64,000 nt of DNA from Hoyosella altamirensis (GCF_014191505.1 NZ_JACHWS010000003.1:186001-250000), one strand, 5' to 3'. Shown: positions 31,210 to 44,402, numbered from the stretch's first letter. The notes: a model not told the origin generated them from the letters alone. Made by a program: numbers and translations.

Positions 31210-31959
31210 TTAGTCCTCGAATTCGCCGTGATCGCTACGGTGCGCGTCGAGAACCGCCGAGTCCGCTTGCGCGAGGTCGATCTGGGCGAGAAGTTCTGGG
31301 CGGCGGTCAGCGGTCCGCCGGAGGGCTTGATCTCGTCGCCATCGAGCGATTCGCGCATGATCACCCGACAACAGCACTGCCGGAACGTCAAGTCCTCGCC
31401 AGGACGCTGGGCGTGTATAGGAGGGGCCCTCGAGCAGGCCGTCGGAGAATGAATCCTCCTGATGCGATTGCTGGTTTCCCAGCACGCCCGGCAGGAGGCG
31501 CACCACAGCCTCCGCCATCACGAGGACCGCGACTTCCCCACCGATCAGGACATAATCGCCGAGGGAGACTTCCGCGACCCGGACTCGGCGCCTCGCGTCA
31601 TCGACAACACGCTGGTCGATGCCCTCGTAGCGCCCGCATGCAAACACGAGGTGCGATTCTTCGGCCCATCGCTCGGCTGTCGCCTGAGTGAAAGGCACGC
31701 CGCTCGGCGTGGGGAACACGAGCAGCGCGTCGTCGGGGCAGACGTCATCGAGTGCCGGTCCCCAAACGGAGGGTTTCATGACCATTCCAGGGCCACCGCC
31801 GTACGGCGAATCGTCGACCGACTTGTGGACATCATGGGTCCAGTTCCGTAGGTCATGGACACTCACTTTGATGAGGTCCTTCTCCCGGGCTTTACCGAGG
31901 AGGGAGACGCGCAGCGGCTCGAGATACTCGGGGAAGATGGTGATGACGTCAATCTTCAC
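31210..31959 (-). CDS. trmD: tRNA (guanine37-N1)-methyltransferase
   Basis: A 249-aa SPOUT methyltransferase that prevents +1 frameshifting. The trefoil-knot motifs [11 protein letters not shown] and [17 protein letters not shown] are intact; [16 protein letters not shown] is the standard N-terminus (GTG start). Directly downstream of rimM in the rpsP-KH-rimM-trmD order. Confidence 0.97.
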   Translation of the reverse strand: MKIDVITIFPEYLEPLRVSLLGKAREKDLIKVSVHDLRNWTHDVHKSVDDSPYGGGPGMVMKPSVWGPALDDVCPDDALLVFPTPSGVPFTQATAERWAEESHLVFACGRYEGIDQRVVDDARRRVRVAEVSLGDYVLIGGEVAVLVMAEAVVRLLPGVLGNQQSHQEDSFSDGLLEGPSYTRPASWRGLDVPAVLLSGDHARIARWRRDQALRRTADRRPELLAQIDLAQADSAVLDAHRSDHGEFED

Positions 31960-31967
31960 CGCGGTGG

Positions 31968-32483
31968 TCAGAGCTCCAGCAAGCCGTCGGGGGGCGTCAC
32001 TTCGACGAACCCGCCAGGCACATCCACGATGGGCACAAAGTCGGTAATGAAGGGAATCAGCACTTCCCTACCGTCAGTGGCCTCAATGGAGAGGGTCTCC
32101 CCTGCCGCTGTGTGCAGAACCTCGCGGATCACACCCAGGTCTCCACCCGACGCGATTCGGACAACCAATCCTTCAAGTTCGTGGTCGTAATACTCGTCGT
32201 CCCCACTCGCTGGCAGTTCAGAGGAGTCCACGACGAACAGCAATCCCCGCAGTGAGTCGGCGGACTCTCGGTCCGCAACGCCTGCCAAGCGCACAAGAAG
32301 CCGCCCGGAATGCTCCCGGGCGGCTTCTACGGTAAACGATGTGACGGCACTTGAACGCGGTGCACGGGCCCGCAGTTGCGCGCCCACAGCGAAGCGCTGC
32401 TCTGGCTCGTCCGTACGGACCTCCACGACGATTTCGCCCCGGATGCCGTGTGACTTCGCGATACGACCGATCACGAGTTCCAT
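31968..32483 (-). CDS. rimM: Ribosome maturation factor RimM
   Basis: A 171-aa 16S processing factor binding S19 in the 30S head. N-terminal RimM domain [19 protein letters not shown], the [14 protein letters not shown] region and a PRC-barrel domain ending in the conserved [20 protein letters not shown] (partly quoted). Between the KH protein and trmD. Confidence 0.95.
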   Translation of the reverse strand: MELVIGRIAKSHGIRGEIVVEVRTDEPEQRFAVGAQLRARAPRSSAVTSFTVEAAREHSGRLLVRLAGVADRESADSLRGLLFVVDSSELPASGDDEYYDHELEGLVVRIASGGDLGVIREVLHTAAGETLSIEATDGREVLIPFITDFVPIVDVPGGFVEVTPPDGLLEL

Positions 32484-32500
32484 GTGGATGCCTGGCTCAG

Positions 32501-32743
32501 TCAGTTATCCGTGTCGACAACGTCGACGCGGATGCCTCGGCCACCGATTCCCGAAACAAGCGTTCGCAGCGCAGTCGCAGTGCGTCCTCCGCGACCGATG
32601 ACCTTACCCAGGTCGTCTGGGTGCACATGAACCTCGATCGTGCGACCACGCCGCGTGGTGCTCATGCCAACACGAACATCGTCAGGGTTGGAAACAATCC
32701 CCCGCACGAGATGTTCGACAGCATCGATGAGGACTGAACTCAC
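32501..32743 (-). CDS. khpA: KH-domain RNA-binding protein (KhpA-type)
   Basis: An 80-aa protein consisting of one KH domain with the GxxG loop in [14 protein letters not shown]. In other Gram-positives KhpA pairs with KhpB to bind RNA and affect division. Starts at GTG 32743, overlapping the rpsP stop (GTGA), so translation is coupled to rpsP. Confidence 0.92.
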   Translation of the reverse strand: MSSVLIDAVEHLVRGIVSNPDDVRVGMSTTRRGRTIEVHVHPDDLGKVIGRGGRTATALRTLVSGIGGRGIRVDVVDTDN

Positions 32744-33198
32744 TGCTGTGCAGCCTCATCCGACGCAGCGGCAGCTTCTGCGGCTGGGGCTTGCTCGGCC
32801 TCATCCTTCTTAGCTGCCTTCTTCTTCGGCGTCGCAGCAGGAGCGGGCGAACCACCATCGGCTTCCGCGAGGGCAGCCTGGAATAGCTCGAGCTTGGTCG
32901 GCTTCGGAGCCTTGACCTTCAGCGTTCCTTCGGCACCGGGGAGGCCCTTGAACTTCTGCCAGTCACCGGTGATCTTCATGATTGCGAGGACCGGTTCGGT
33001 CGGCAGGGCGCCAACACCGAGCCAGTACTGAGCGCGCTCCGAGTCGAGTTCGATGAAGCTCGGCTCTTCCTTTGGCCGGTACTTTCCGATCGTCTCGATG
33101 GCACGACCGTCACGACGGGTGCGCGAATCGGCTACGACGATGCGGTACTGAGGGGTGCGGATCTTGCCGAGCCGCTGAAGTCTGATTTTGACAGCCAC
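32740..33198 (-). CDS. rpsP: 30S ribosomal protein S16
   Basis: A 152-aa protein: S16 core in the first ~85 residues ([28 protein letters not shown]-type region) and a roughly 60-residue low-complexity tail rich in Ala, Lys and Glu, usual for actinobacterial S16. GTG 33198 has AGGAG about 11 bases upstream; codons further upstream show no homology. First gene of the rpsP-khpA-rimM-trmD operon. Confidence 0.97.
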   Translation of the reverse strand: MAVKIRLQRLGKIRTPQYRIVVADSRTRRDGRAIETIGKYRPKEEPSFIELDSERAQYWLGVGALPTEPVLAIMKITGDWQKFKGLPGAEGTLKVKAPKPTKLELFQAALAEADGGSPAPAATPKKKAAKKDEAEQAPAAEAAAASDEAAQQ

Positions 33199-33396
33199 GA
33201 ATGTAGCGCTCCTTGTTCTGTTCACGGTGCAATTCAGCGATGCACACGGTTTAGTGCACCCGGTTTTGCGGTTTCGTGGTTCGCTGGGCAGCGCGCAGTG
33301 AGACACCACGCAAGTTGCTGCGGCGAACAGCGGATCATTCTGCCAGATACCGGCGAGTTGCGGAAATCTGCCTCCCACATCCCGGTTGCCGTGCCG

Positions 33397-34323
33397 TCAC
33401 GGCATCACGTCCGGCAGCACGAGCACGCTGAGAGCGGGCAGGGTGTTGTTCACAATGTGCGCAACTGTCGAGGACAGGACAGAACCCGTGTAGAGGCGAG
33501 CCAGCCCGAACATCGCGCCCGCGAATAGAAGGATGGCCAGGCGCCAGAACTCCACATGCCAGAGCGCGAAGACGACCGTGGTGACGGCGAGAACTGACCA
33601 GTTACTGCTCAGAGCAACTAGGACGCCGACCCTGCGCCTGACGAATCGGTACCGCTCGAGCGCCCCCCACAAAATGCCGCGGAAGATGACCTCTTCGGCG
33701 ATCGGTGCGCCGATCCACACCCACATCACGAGCGCGATGCGCACACTCATAGGCATGCAGCCCGTTTCCTCGAGTACCGACGACGGCACGTCATCCACCA
33801 CGAGGAAGAGGAGGAACGCAAGAATTATCCCGCCGACCACCGCTCCGCCACCAAATGCTAGTCCAGTGGCGCACTGCCTCGCGAACTCGCGCATCTTGGT
33901 GGGCAGACCGAAGTCGACTACCGGGCCGTTTCCGCGCGTGAAAGTGATCAGGACGGCTACCAGCGCCGCAGAGAGCGTGGGGAGGATGATCGCGAGAAGG
34001 ATCGCGGGCGATGCGGGATCCTCCACGAGAAATGCGCCGATGGCGAAGCCGAACAGGTTGACAGCAAGGACAAATGCCGCCGCCCCTAGTCCCCATCGCT
34101 GACCAGGCTGTCTGCGCTGGGCCGCTTCGTCGGATCGCCACCAGCGACTGCGCTGGGAGGACATTTCGCGCCCGGCGGGAGCGCCTCCTACCGTCGTCGG
34201 CTCGACCTGGGCTGCGCTTCCGGTGCTCGTCGGATACCACCAGTCAGCAGGTACCGGCGGAAAAGGTTCACGGGGTTCGTCGCGAGGATCGGGAGTACCA
34301 CTGCCGTCATCGGCACGCCTCAC
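33397..34323 (-). CDS. CPBP-family intramembrane metalloprotease
   Basis: A 308-aa protein with a roughly 75-residue proline-rich cytoplasmic N-terminus and about eight membrane helices. CPBP/Abi motifs: EEVIFRG (motif 1, with two Glu and Arg), a His in ALWHVEF (motif 2) and HIVNN (motif 3). Roles range from CAAX processing to bacteriocin immunity; none can be assigned. GTG 34323 overlaps the amidohydrolase stop (GTGA), so they are co-translated. Confidence 0.88.
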   Translation of the reverse strand: MRRADDGSGTPDPRDEPREPFPPVPADWWYPTSTGSAAQVEPTTVGGAPAGREMSSQRSRWWRSDEAAQRRQPGQRWGLGAAAFVLAVNLFGFAIGAFLVEDPASPAILLAIILPTLSAALVAVLITFTRGNGPVVDFGLPTKMREFARQCATGLAFGGGAVVGGIILAFLLFLVVDDVPSSVLEETGCMPMSVRIALVMWVWIGAPIAEEVIFRGILWGALERYRFVRRRVGVLVALSSNWSVLAVTTVVFALWHVEFWRLAILLFAGAMFGLARLYTGSVLSSTVAHIVNNTLPALSVLVLPDVMP

Positions 34324-35399
34324 GCAACCACCCTGCCGGCGCACACGACACGAACTGGCTCACGGAGAGTGTCGAGGTTTACCCGTGGATCCTCTCGATA
34401 GACCACGAAGTCAGCTCGCTCGCCAGGCATGTAGTTCTGTGCCGCGCCAAGCCAGCTCCGCGCGCCCCACGAACCTGCCGCGATCGCATCTTCCGCTGTC
34501 ATACCCACTCGCACCAGAGACGCGATTTCGTCGACAACCCGGCCATGCTCAATCATCCCGCCGGCATCGGTCCCGGTGTAAACACGTACCCCAGCTTCGA
34601 TAGCTGCGCTTATCGTGGCGTCTCCACGCGCGTGAAGGGCGCGCATGTGGTCGGCGTACATCGGGAAGCGCGCCGCGCTTTCCGCGATTTCGGGGAAGTT
34701 CTCGATGTTGATCAGCGTCGGCACCAGGGAGACATGGTTGCGTGCCATGAATTCGATCGTTTCTTCGGTGAGCCCCGTGCCATGCTCAATGCAGTCGATC
34801 CCCGCAGCAAGCAGGCCGGGGAGCGCGTCACTTCCGAAGACGTGCGCAGTCACCCGTGCCCCTTCATCATGTGCGGCGGCGATGGCTTCTTTCAGGACGA
34901 CGTCACTCCAGAGCGGCGTCAGATCACCGACTTCCCGGTCGATCCAATCGCCGACGATTTTCACCCAGCCGTCACCAGACTGAGCCTGACGCCGAACTTC
35001 ACCGGGCAAGTCCGCTTCGTCATCCAGGTCGACTCCCAGGCCTCGGATGTAGCGTTTGGGAGCCGCGATGTGGCGCCCGGCCCGGATGATGCGCGGCAGC
35101 CCCGGTTCCTCGTCCAGAAACCGGGTCGGTACGGGCGCGCCCGCATCACGTGCCAGGAGAACACCAGCGCGGGCCTCGGTTATTGCCTGCCAGCGCGCAC
35201 CGTCTGGATTCTCGTGTCCACCGCCGTAGCGGATACCCACATGGCAATGCGCATCGACCAGGCCCGGGAGAATCCAGCCGTCGTCTGTGAGCGATTCCGC
35301 ACCGGGAATGGGGCCGTCCTGGAAGACCCCGTCACGGAACCAAAGCTCCCGAGTTTCCTCTTCGGGGAGCGCGACCCCGCGCACGACAAAGGCACTCAT
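34320..35399 (-). CDS. Amidohydrolase-family protein (imidazolonepropionase-like)
   Basis: A 359-aa metal-dependent hydrolase. Metal-binding HCHVG follows LPGLVDA near residue 50; VKIVGDW supplies the bridging Lys region; AHVFGSD and IEHGTGL give two His; TGTDAGG has the catalytic Asp. Orthologues lie between ffh and rpsP in mycobacteria (Rv2915c type). Substrate unknown. 6 bp downstream of ffh on the same strand. Confidence 0.87.
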   Translation of the reverse strand: MSAFVVRGVALPEEETRELWFRDGVFQDGPIPGAESLTDDGWILPGLVDAHCHVGIRYGGGHENPDGARWQAITEARAGVLLARDAGAPVPTRFLDEEPGLPRIIRAGRHIAAPKRYIRGLGVDLDDEADLPGEVRRQAQSGDGWVKIVGDWIDREVGDLTPLWSDVVLKEAIAAAHDEGARVTAHVFGSDALPGLLAAGIDCIEHGTGLTEETIEFMARNHVSLVPTLINIENFPEIAESAARFPMYADHMRALHARGDATISAAIEAGVRVYTGTDAGGMIEHGRVVDEIASLVRVGMTAEDAIAAGSWGARSWLGAAQNYMPGERADFVVYREDPRVNLDTLREPVRVVCAGRVVA

Positions 35400-35405
35400 G
35401 GATCG

Positions 35406-36965
35406 CTACTTCTTCTTCCCCTGGTTCGGAAGGTTCAGCTGAGACAAATCGAGACCTTCGAGCCCCGGTGGCAGTTCATCGAGACCCTTGGGCATGCCCG
35501 ATAGATTCGGCATGCCGGCGGGGAGGCCACCGGGCATACCACCGCGCACCTTCGGTGGCGTCGGGCCGCGCCCGCGGCCCTTGCCCTTCTTTCCTTTTTT
35601 CGTTCTCCTGCGCTGCGAGCCGGGGAGACCCATACGCCCAGCCATGGCAGACATCATTTTGCGTGCTTCGAAGAAGCGATCAACCAGCTGGTTGACATCG
35701 GACACCTTGACGCCTGAACCGTTTGCGATCCGTAGACGACGGGACGCGTTGATGATCTTCGGATTAGCCCGCTCAGCTGGGGTCATGCCCCGGATGATCG
35801 CCTGGATTCTGTCGAGCTGCTTCTCATCGACCTGGTCGAGCGCATCCTTCATCTGTCCGGCACCGGGGAGCATGCCCATCAGATTTGCGATGGGGCCCAT
35901 CTTGCGGATTGCCATGAGCTGGTCGAGGAAGTCCTCGAGGGTCAGCTCACCCGAACCGATCTTCTGGGCAGTGGCCTCAGCCTCCTGCGCGTCGAAAACC
36001 TGTTCCGCTTGCTCGATGAGGCTCAGCAAGTCACCCATGCCGAGGATTCGGCTCGCCATCCGGTCAGGATGGAAAACGTCGAAGTCCTCGAGCTTCTCGC
36101 CCGTCGACGCGAACATGATCGGACGACCGGTCACCTCACGAACGCTGAGGGCTGCACCACCGCGAGCGTCGCCATCGAGCTTCGTCAGTACGACACCGGT
36201 GAATCCGACGCCGTCTGCGAACGCGTTAGCGGTGCTCACCGCGTCCTGACCCACCATTGCGTCTAGGACGAAGAGCGTTTCGTCAGGCTGAACTGCGTCG
36301 CGGATGTCCGAAGCCTGCTGCATCAACTCTTCATCGATGCCCAGTCGCCCAGCGGTATCCACAATGACGACGTCATATTGCTTCGCACGGGCCTCCGCGA
36401 CACCGTCGCGAGCGACGTTCACCGGATCGGAAGCGGTAATACCGAGCGGGTTCTCTCCGCCGCCGATAGAAGTGCCTGGATGCGGCGCGAAAACATTCAC
36501 ACCCGCCTTCTCACCCACGATTTGCAGCTGGGTGACAGCACCGGGCCGTTGAAGGTCGCACGCGACAAGCATCGGAGCGTGGCCCTGCGCTTTGAGGTAC
36601 TTCGCGAGTTTGCCCGCCAGCGTTGTCTTACCCGAGCCCTGCAGACCTGCGAGCATGATCACGGTCGGCGGGTTCTTAGCCAGGGACAGGCGACGGGTTT
36701 CCCCACCGAGGATCCCTACGAGCTCCTCGTTGACGATCTTGATGACCTGCTGTGCGGGATTCAGAGCGCCGTGGACTTCAGCGCCTTTCGCCCGCACCTT
36801 GATTTGCTTGATGAACTCACGCACGACGGGAAGCGCGACATCAGCTTCGAGCAGCGCGAGCCGAATTTCACGGCAGGTGGCATCAATATCCGCGTCAGTC
36901 AGCCGCCCCTTCCCGCGCAGACCCTTCAGCGCGCCGTTCAATCTGTCAGAAAGGGAATCGAACAC
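35406..36965 (-). CDS. ffh: Signal recognition particle protein Ffh
   Basis: A 519-aa SRP54 GTPase that delivers nascent membrane proteins to FtsY. N domain, then G domain with GLQGSGKTTLAGKL, DTAGRLGIDEEL and TKLDGDARGGAA, and a methionine-rich M domain (MLPGAGQMKDAL onward). The C-terminal ~70 residues are glycine/proline/methionine-rich. GTG 36965 is chosen for its AGGAG eight bases upstream. Confidence 0.97.
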   Translation of the reverse strand: MFDSLSDRLNGALKGLRGKGRLTDADIDATCREIRLALLEADVALPVVREFIKQIKVRAKGAEVHGALNPAQQVIKIVNEELVGILGGETRRLSLAKNPPTVIMLAGLQGSGKTTLAGKLAKYLKAQGHAPMLVACDLQRPGAVTQLQIVGEKAGVNVFAPHPGTSIGGGENPLGITASDPVNVARDGVAEARAKQYDVVIVDTAGRLGIDEELMQQASDIRDAVQPDETLFVLDAMVGQDAVSTANAFADGVGFTGVVLTKLDGDARGGAALSVREVTGRPIMFASTGEKLEDFDVFHPDRMASRILGMGDLLSLIEQAEQVFDAQEAEATAQKIGSGELTLEDFLDQLMAIRKMGPIANLMGMLPGAGQMKDALDQVDEKQLDRIQAIIRGMTPAERANPKIINASRRLRIANGSGVKVSDVNQLVDRFFEARKMMSAMAGRMGLPGSQRRRTKKGKKGKGRGRGPTPPKVRGGMPGGLPAGMPNLSGMPKGLDELPPGLEGLDLSQLNLPNQGKKK

Positions 36966-37105
36966 CGAGTGCACTCCTTTACGCGGTTCTCGCCGAACGT
37001 CCATACGGATGCTGAGCGACCAGCATGACCGACGATCTGTACCAGGGTAACGGCAGCGGACGCTCGGCGGTGCCGCGTGGGTCCGCCGTCAGCGTGCCGT
37101 CTTCC

Positions 37106-40103
<2,998 letters not shown>

Positions 40104-40129
40104 GTAACTAGATTCCATCAGACAGTCAA

Positions 40130-41380
40130 TCAGACGAGGTCGTATGCCGTTTCAGCGTGTTCAGCCTCATCGATTCCACTGTGCTCTTCCTCGATCGTGA
40201 CTCGCCAGCCGAAGGGCTTGAGGATGAGCGCGATGACCAGGGTGACCACCGCCGCGAAGACCACTGCCACGATCGCGATCAGGGTCTGGACGACCAGCTG
40301 ACCAATTCCACCGCCGTAGAGGAAGCCCGTCTCGGTAGCGAGTGCACCAATCGCGACGGTGCCCCACAGACCGGCGACGAGGTGGACGCCCACAACATCA
40401 AGCGAGTCGTCGTAGCCGAACTTGAACTTGAGCCCGACAGCCAGTGCGGACAACGCGCCAGCGATGACACCGAGCGCGATCGCGCCGACGGGGCTGATCG
40501 AACCTGCTGCAGGAGTCACTGCGACAAGACCCGCGACGATACCGGAGGCGGCACCAAGGCTTGTGGCCTTGCCATCGCGGATACGCTCCACTACAAGCCA
40601 GCCGAGGATTGCCGCTGCAGTCGCAGTCGTGGTGTTGACCCAGGCGAGGCCAGCCATACCGTCGGCTTCATACGCCGAACCAGCGTTGAATCCGAACCAG
40701 CCGAACCACAGCAGTGCCGCGCCGAGCATGACAAACGGGAGGTTGTGCGGACGGAACGCAGTCTTACCGAAGCCCTGACGCTTACCGATGATCAGCGCGA
40801 GCACGAGCGCCGCGACACCAGCGTTGATGTGAACGACTGTGCCACCCGCGAAGTCGATTGGCTCAATGCCCTCGAACATGTCTGCGAACGGGCCATCTTC
40901 TGAGAGCAGCCCGCCACCCCAGACCATGTGAGCGAGTGGGAAGAACGAGAACGTCACCCAGAGTGCGGCGAACGCCAGCCAGGTGCCGAACTTCACGCGT
41001 TCGGCAAGCGCGCCGCTGATCAGCGCCACGGTGATGATGGCGAAGGTCGCCTGGAAGCCCACATCGACAATCACTGGGAGACCGTCGGCGAGGAGGAACT
41101 CTCCCTCGCCATCGTAAATTGCCCCGTTCAAGCCGAACTGCTCAAACGGATTTCCGAAGATCCCGCCGATGCTCTGCTCCGCGTACGACATAGACCAGCC
41201 CCAGAGCACGTAGATCACGCTGACTACGCCCAAGGTTCCGAATGACATCATCATCATGTTCAGCACTGACTTCTGCCGGGACATGCCGCCATAGAAGAAC
41301 GCCAGGCCCGGGGTCATGAGCAGGACCAATGATGCGGACACCAGCATCCATGCTGTGGTGCCGTAATTGATCTCTTCCAC
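40130..41380 (-). CDS. amt: Ammonium transporter
   Basis: A 416-aa Amt/MEP/Rh channel with 11 predicted membrane helices. The N-terminus MTPGLAFFYGGMSR and the pore histidine segments (VVHINAGVAALVLAL and VVGVHLVAGLWGT) are conserved. GTG 41380 is preceded by GGAGGAATTA. First gene of the amt-glnB-glnD nitrogen operon; a GlnR-like site lies about 90-120 bp upstream. Confidence 0.97.
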   Translation of the reverse strand: MEEINYGTTAWMLVSASLVLLMTPGLAFFYGGMSRQKSVLNMMMMSFGTLGVVSVIYVLWGWSMSYAEQSIGGIFGNPFEQFGLNGAIYDGEGEFLLADGLPVIVDVGFQATFAIITVALISGALAERVKFGTWLAFAALWVTFSFFPLAHMVWGGGLLSEDGPFADMFEGIEPIDFAGGTVVHINAGVAALVLALIIGKRQGFGKTAFRPHNLPFVMLGAALLWFGWFGFNAGSAYEADGMAGLAWVNTTTATAAAILGWLVVERIRDGKATSLGAASGIVAGLVAVTPAAGSISPVGAIALGVIAGALSALAVGLKFKFGYDDSLDVVGVHLVAGLWGTVAIGALATETGFLYGGGIGQLVVQTLIAIVAVVFAAVVTLVIALILKPFGWRVTIEEEHSGIDEAEHAETAYDLV

Positions 41381-41463
41381 CTAATTCCTCCTCCCGGCGC
41401 GCCCGTCAGCACGCCGCTTGGGGAAAGACTGCTCACCCGTTGTTTCCACGGTGGCGCCCCCGT

Positions 41464-41500
41464 GTTTCAATGACGTGAACGAACGTCCAGAATGTGTTAC
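41464..41500 (-). promoter_or_regulatory. Possible GlnR-type binding site upstream of amt
   Basis: Read on the minus strand: GTAAC-(6)-TGGAC, then TTCAC-(6)-GAAAC. The second pair matches the actinobacterial GlnR a/b-box pattern in 9 of 10 key bases; the two pairs are 21 rather than 22 bp apart. Position before amt-glnB-glnD fits nitrogen control. Prediction only. Confidence 0.35.
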
Positions 41501-41532
41501 TTCGACATTGCACCTGGGGGTATTCGTCCGTA

Positions 41533-42843
41533 TTACTGGTCATCCTCGAAGGTGTCGCCGTTCAGAATCGTGTGATCGGGATCATCGAGGCCGTGTTCGA
41601 TTTCCGGGCCCACTTCTTCTTCGGGCACCTCGACGACTTCATAGACGCCGTAATATTCCGGCGCCGGTTCTCCTGGGAAAGCTGGGGAGCCGATGCCCAG
41701 CCACGCTGGCACACGGCGGCTTTCGCCATCTGGACTAATTCCGGGACTGCATACAGCGTCTTCGAGTTCTGGACATGCCCCGGCTGGGGCTGCCCCGTCA
41801 TATACACCCTGTCCCGCCCAGAACACTCCACTGTGCCGGTGCACCAGCAGCGCCGACGATCCTCCACTGTCGAGCTGAACACCCATCGCAGCACCAAGCC
41901 CCCGCAGCAAATCGCCCAACTCCGCCTGGGTAAGACCGGATTCTGGATCCATATTCGATCCCGCCTGAATCAGGAAGAGCCGATCGTACTTGGGGCTATA
42001 TCCGATCGCGCTGCGTCCAGTCCTTGCTTCGTCCGGCATGTCGACGTCCCCGGAGGGATGCAGGAGCGACAGGCCGGCGAATGCGACGAATGCCCTCCCC
42101 GACGCCTCAAGTTCATCGAGGCGCTGCTCAGCCGCGGGGTTCTCGAAAGGACGGGGCGCCACCAGCATTTCGATGGTGCTCGCGCCAGAGCCATCACCGC
42201 TGATGAGGAACGTAGCGAGCCGGCCCCACCCATTCTCGAGCTCACCGGTGAGCCCCATCGGTCCGCGATAGAAACGGCCAGTGCCGTCAGACCGGATCCC
42301 ACCGTCAAGACGTTCACGCCCCGGATCATCGTGGTTGTCGTAATACACCCCGAACGGGGTGCTGCAATTCGTGTCGCGCCATCCCTGGCCTCCGAGCTGG
42401 GGACGTACGTCGAAGAAGTTGGTGTTGATCAAGATCGCTGGGCGCTCCAGCGCATCCCACGCCTCCCGCGCCGTGAAGAGTGCTGACTGCTGCACGGTGC
42501 CGTCAGCCGTCTGGGCATTGGGGTTCCCGGCACACCGGGCGGATCCGCCATGCGCGTCGAGAAGCAGCCGCCCGGTTATCGACTGCGACGCGTTCGGAAC
42601 GACGACGATACGGACATCGTGGGCCGTCGAATACCAACTCAAGTCCGACGATTGCATCGGAGCGGGGAAATCGGGCCCCGCTTGGTAGGCAACGACGCGC
42701 CCGCCCGCGTCATCAATCGCCGCGGCTACGAGTGTGCGCGCATCTGGCTCCTGCGCTACTGCCTGACCTGCCGCCATCACGGTACAGGCGGCGACGGCGA
42801 GACAGGCAGCAACAGTGAGGTAGCGACGGGACCAAGTACGCAC
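41533..42843 (-). CDS. Secreted phosphodiester glycosidase-family protein (NAGPA-like)
   Basis: A 436-aa exported protein: signal peptide (hydrophobic about 9-25, cleavage near GQAVAQ), then an NAGPA/DUF2233 domain with the hallmarks INTNFFD, RSAIGYSPKYDRLFLIQAG and LTQAELGDLLRGLGAAMG ending in QLDSGGSSAL. The family cleaves GlcNAc-1-phosphodiesters or related bonds; in an actinobacterium the target could be cell-wall glycan or sporulation-like polymer (inference). A very acidic C-terminal tail of about 40 residues is unusual. GTG 42843 has GGAGG eight bases upstream. Inserted between ftsY and amt, where many relatives have nothing. Confidence 0.82.
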   Translation of the reverse strand: MRTWSRRYLTVAACLAVAACTVMAAGQAVAQEPDARTLVAAAIDDAGGRVVAYQAGPDFPAPMQSSDLSWYSTAHDVRIVVVPNASQSITGRLLLDAHGGSARCAGNPNAQTADGTVQQSALFTAREAWDALERPAILINTNFFDVRPQLGGQGWRDTNCSTPFGVYYDNHDDPGRERLDGGIRSDGTGRFYRGPMGLTGELENGWGRLATFLISGDGSGASTIEMLVAPRPFENPAAEQRLDELEASGRAFVAFAGLSLLHPSGDVDMPDEARTGRSAIGYSPKYDRLFLIQAGSNMDPESGLTQAELGDLLRGLGAAMGVQLDSGGSSALLVHRHSGVFWAGQGVYDGAAPAGACPELEDAVCSPGISPDGESRRVPAWLGIGSPAFPGEPAPEYYGVYEVVEVPEEEVGPEIEHGLDDPDHTILNGDTFEDDQ

Positions 42844-43013
42844 GGGTCAACCTCCAGCGCTGGGCACTTTAAGAGGGCAGATTCCTCTTGCCTGTCCAAT
42901 CTCGGCCGGAAGTCCATATTCGCGCGCGTGTGACACTCATCGCGCCATCTTTGTCGTTCGATCGTGACCGGGGCTTTATCGGAAACGCCGCACGGTGGCC
43001 AGTGGCGACTCTC

Positions 43014-44402
43014 CTACAGCAGCGCATCCACGAACGCGTTCGGCTCGAACGGGGCGAGGTGGTCCGCGCCCTCACCGAGACCGACGAGCTTCACTGGCAC
43101 ACCGAGTTCGTGCTGCACCTGGAAGACAATCCCACCCTTTGCGGTGCCGTCCAGTTTGGTGAGGACCACCCCGGTTATGTCCACGACGTCGGCGAATACG
43201 CGCGCCTGGGTCAGCCCGTTCTGTCCGATCGTCGCGTCGAGCACAAGCAGCACCTCATCGACGGGTGCCTTTTTCTCGACTACCCGCTTAACCTTGCCGA
43301 GTTCGTCCATCAAGCCTGTCTTCGTGTGGAGACGCCCGGCGGTGTCGATGAGGACCGAGTCAACACCAAGCTCGATTCCGCGGCTGACGGCGTCGAAGGC
43401 CACCGATGCCGGGTCTGCGCCCTCACGGCCGCGCACTACCTCGGCACCAACGCGCTCGGCCCACGTCTGCAACTGGTCTGCCGCAGCGGCGCGGAATGTG
43501 TCGGCCGCGCCAAGCAAGACGCGGCGGCCATCAGCGACGAGCACCCGGGCGAGTTTGCCGGTGGTCGTCGTCTTTCCTGTTCCGTTGACTCCGACGACAA
43601 GTGTCACCGATGGGCGATCACCATGCGGCAGGACGCGAATGGAGCGATCCAGCTCAGGACGAAGCGCGTCGACGAGCACTTCCTTGAGCAGTCCGCGCGC
43701 TTCGGCCTCGGTCCGGATCGTTCGGGATGCCATCTCTTCCCGTAGTCGGTCCACGATCTTTGTGGTCGTCGCCGAGCCGAGGTCCGCAATAAGGAGCGTG
43801 TCCTCGACCTCTTCCCACGAGTCTTCGTCCAGATCGCCGCCGCCGAGCAGGCCTAGCAAGCTCTTTCCGACAGCGTTCTGCGATCGTGACAGCCGTCCGC
43901 GCAGCCGGTCGAGGCGGCCCTCGGTGGGTTCGATTTCCTCGATTTCGGTGACGGGTGCTTGTTCAGAAGGGGCTGCTTCGGGAGCCTCTTCCGCAGGCTC
44001 AGCCTCAGCGGGTTCGGCTGGCTCCGTGGCGGGACGCGGCGTAGGTGCTTCCGGGATCTCGACATCGCGGATCAGCCGTTTGGGTGCGTCACGCGGAATT
44101 GCGGCGTCGTCTCCGACGTGTGGTTGGCCCTCGGTGTCAGTGCGTTCAATGATCGGAGGTTCCGGCGGGGCTGCAGGGCCTGATGGTTTTCCGGGAGGCG
44201 GTTTGAGTGCGGTCGAGCCAGACGGCCCCGTGGTGAAACTGAAGCTTCCTTTCGCCTGGTAACCGCCAGACTTGTCTTTCTCGACTTCAGGCGGCTTCGT
44301 GAGCGAGATCTGCCGGCGCCGATAAAGGACAGCGCCAGCAACCAGCGCCACGAGGATGATGGCGGCAATAGCCGCAACGACAATCCAGAGTTCGGTGGTC
44401 AC
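43014..44402 (-). CDS. ftsY: Signal recognition particle receptor FtsY
   Basis: A 462-aa SRP receptor GTPase. One N-terminal membrane helix (about 5-26), an acidic Ala/Glu/Pro-rich linker (about 45-145), then the NG domain with GVNGTGKTTTTGKLA, DTAGRLHTKTGLMDEL and TKLDGTAKGG. GTG start. In mycobacteria smc lies directly upstream; here a nitroreductase does. Confidence 0.96.
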   Translation of the reverse strand: MTTELWIVVAAIAAIILVALVAGAVLYRRRQISLTKPPEVEKDKSGGYQAKGSFSFTTGPSGSTALKPPPGKPSGPAAPPEPPIIERTDTEGQPHVGDDAAIPRDAPKRLIRDVEIPEAPTPRPATEPAEPAEAEPAEEAPEAAPSEQAPVTEIEEIEPTEGRLDRLRGRLSRSQNAVGKSLLGLLGGGDLDEDSWEEVEDTLLIADLGSATTTKIVDRLREEMASRTIRTEAEARGLLKEVLVDALRPELDRSIRVLPHGDRPSVTLVVGVNGTGKTTTTGKLARVLVADGRRVLLGAADTFRAAAADQLQTWAERVGAEVVRGREGADPASVAFDAVSRGIELGVDSVLIDTAGRLHTKTGLMDELGKVKRVVEKKAPVDEVLLVLDATIGQNGLTQARVFADVVDITGVVLTKLDGTAKGGIVFQVQHELGVPVKLVGLGEGADHLAPFEPNAFVDALL

